From contig JAMXDE010000004.1 of assembly GCA_026770025.1 (NCBI GenBank), forward strand, positions 2,108,001 to 2,172,000: 64,000 nucleotides of DNA, in the 5' to 3' direction. Below are positions 63,701-64,000 of the stretch, piece after piece. Source of the DNA: Craspedostauros australis. Its lineage: Eukaryota; Bacillariophyta; Bacillariophyceae; Mastogloiales; Achnanthaceae. Within the stretch, counting starts at the first letter, position 1; every line of letters starts with the position of its first letter. Below the pieces are notes generated by a model. The model saw only the letters and a program-made list of their open reading frames with translations, did not search any database and was not told the origin of the DNA. A program made the position numbers and the translations under genes.

Positions 63701-64000
63701 TGTGTCGATTTCAACGGCACTCTGCCTTCTGCAGCATTCGCAAGATTTCGCAACCTCGACACTTTCGTTGTCACAGATTCTCGTATTCATGGAATCGTCC
63801 CAACCGAAATGGCCTCGTTGCCAAACCTGGAACATCTCGTTCTCACAAACAACAATCTGTCGGGGCCGATACCACCGAACATGGCGAACATAGCCTTGTT
63901 GGAGGACTTTCGAATCGCCAACAATAGAATGACGGGGACAATCGCAGCGCGATTCAATCTGTTGCCGGCTTTGGTTCGATTCGAAATCCAAGGGAATTCA
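60716..64000 (+). CDS. Membrane-anchored leucine-rich-repeat protein, partial
   Basis: Exons 60716-63112, 63356-63440 and 63696 to beyond the window; introns are GT-AG with matching phase; 929 codons seen. Residues 1-515 are a disordered, charged, probably cytosolic region ending in KKKKNRM. One membrane helix follows (IIAGLVCLLVAIAGGVAGVF, about 517-536), then a Gly/Ser/Pro stalk (TQLPSAVPSKLPTLVPSVSP). The extracellular side has a cap (FDEEFLTDRYALTVMYYALDGLSWGSNFNFLQGLHICDWN) and LRRs of the plant-like type (LQRLSLANNNITGAIPTGI, LRSIDLSGNELNGHIP, LEHLVLTNNNLSGPIPPNM). The DRYALTVMYYALDG...W...CDW cap is what diatom LRR proteins carry. This is a receptor-like layout without a kinase. Exon 2 (85 nt) is the least certain. 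Confidence 0.88.
63113..63355 (+). other. Intron 1 of the LRR protein gene
   Basis: GTGAGTGTG donor and CAG acceptor. It contains a TACTCGTA motif at 63256-63263. Intron 2 spans 63441-63695. Confidence 0.75.

Noticed and set aside
1-64000. CRISPR arrays, operons or ribosome-binding sites
   Set aside because: Introns, gene spacing and content are eukaryotic. No regular spaced repeats were seen.

Overview
The window looks like nuclear DNA of a diatom or close stramenopile. Genes carry spliceosomal introns of about 240 to 420 bases with GT-AG ends. Several products are diatom-typical: an SDP1-like triacylglycerol lipase, a large membrane-anchored leucine-rich-repeat protein, and a methyltransferase carrying the LW..I.S.THKDWF segment. 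The one transposon is a CoDi-like Ty1/copia element. The species cannot be named from sequence alone. I find 17 host genes: 2 run off the window edges, 6 were modelled across introns by matching splice phase and family alignment, and the rest are single open frames.

Layout. 0-2.1 kb (minus): a membrane protein with a class II glutamine amidotransferase domain and an N-terminal HExxH segment, cut by the left edge. 3.0-4.6 kb (minus): a CmcJ/GA4-desaturase-type oxygenase whose upstream side is separated from it by a 7.3-kb copia element with apparently identical LTRs. 12.5-19.7 kb (minus): nine-exon xanthine dehydrogenase with a 27-nt micro-exon. 21.0-25.1 kb: a 1366-residue disordered protein. 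27.7 kb: PRL-type prenylated phosphatase. 29.3 kb (minus): secreted LigB/DODA-type extradiol dioxygenase. 31.8 kb: rhomboid-fold protein lacking the catalytic His. 34.4 kb: ankyrin protein. 36.0 kb (minus): TMX-like ER thioredoxin. 38.1-41.4 kb: SDP1/Tgl-type lipase. 42.1 kb (minus): ankyrin plus BTB-like protein. 44.8-48.0 kb (minus): PCMT-domain protein. 48.9-51.6 kb (minus): Thr/Ser-rich unknown. 53.0 kb: membrane RING-H2 protein. 56.0 kb: FMN 2-hydroxyacid oxidase. 57.5 kb (minus): GNAT acetyltransferase. 58.7 kb: rhodanese-methyltransferase fusion. 60.7 kb to the end: membrane LRR protein, cut by the right edge.

The genes do not form one pathway; this is ordinary mixed eukaryotic gene order. 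The most unusual items are the HExxH/amidotransferase fusion, the rhomboid pseudoprotease, the PCMT protein with its C-terminal extension, the very young copia insertion at the start of an oxygenase gene, and an eight-base motif (TACTCGTA) that recurs in introns and spacers. No tRNA, rRNA or CRISPR array was recognised.
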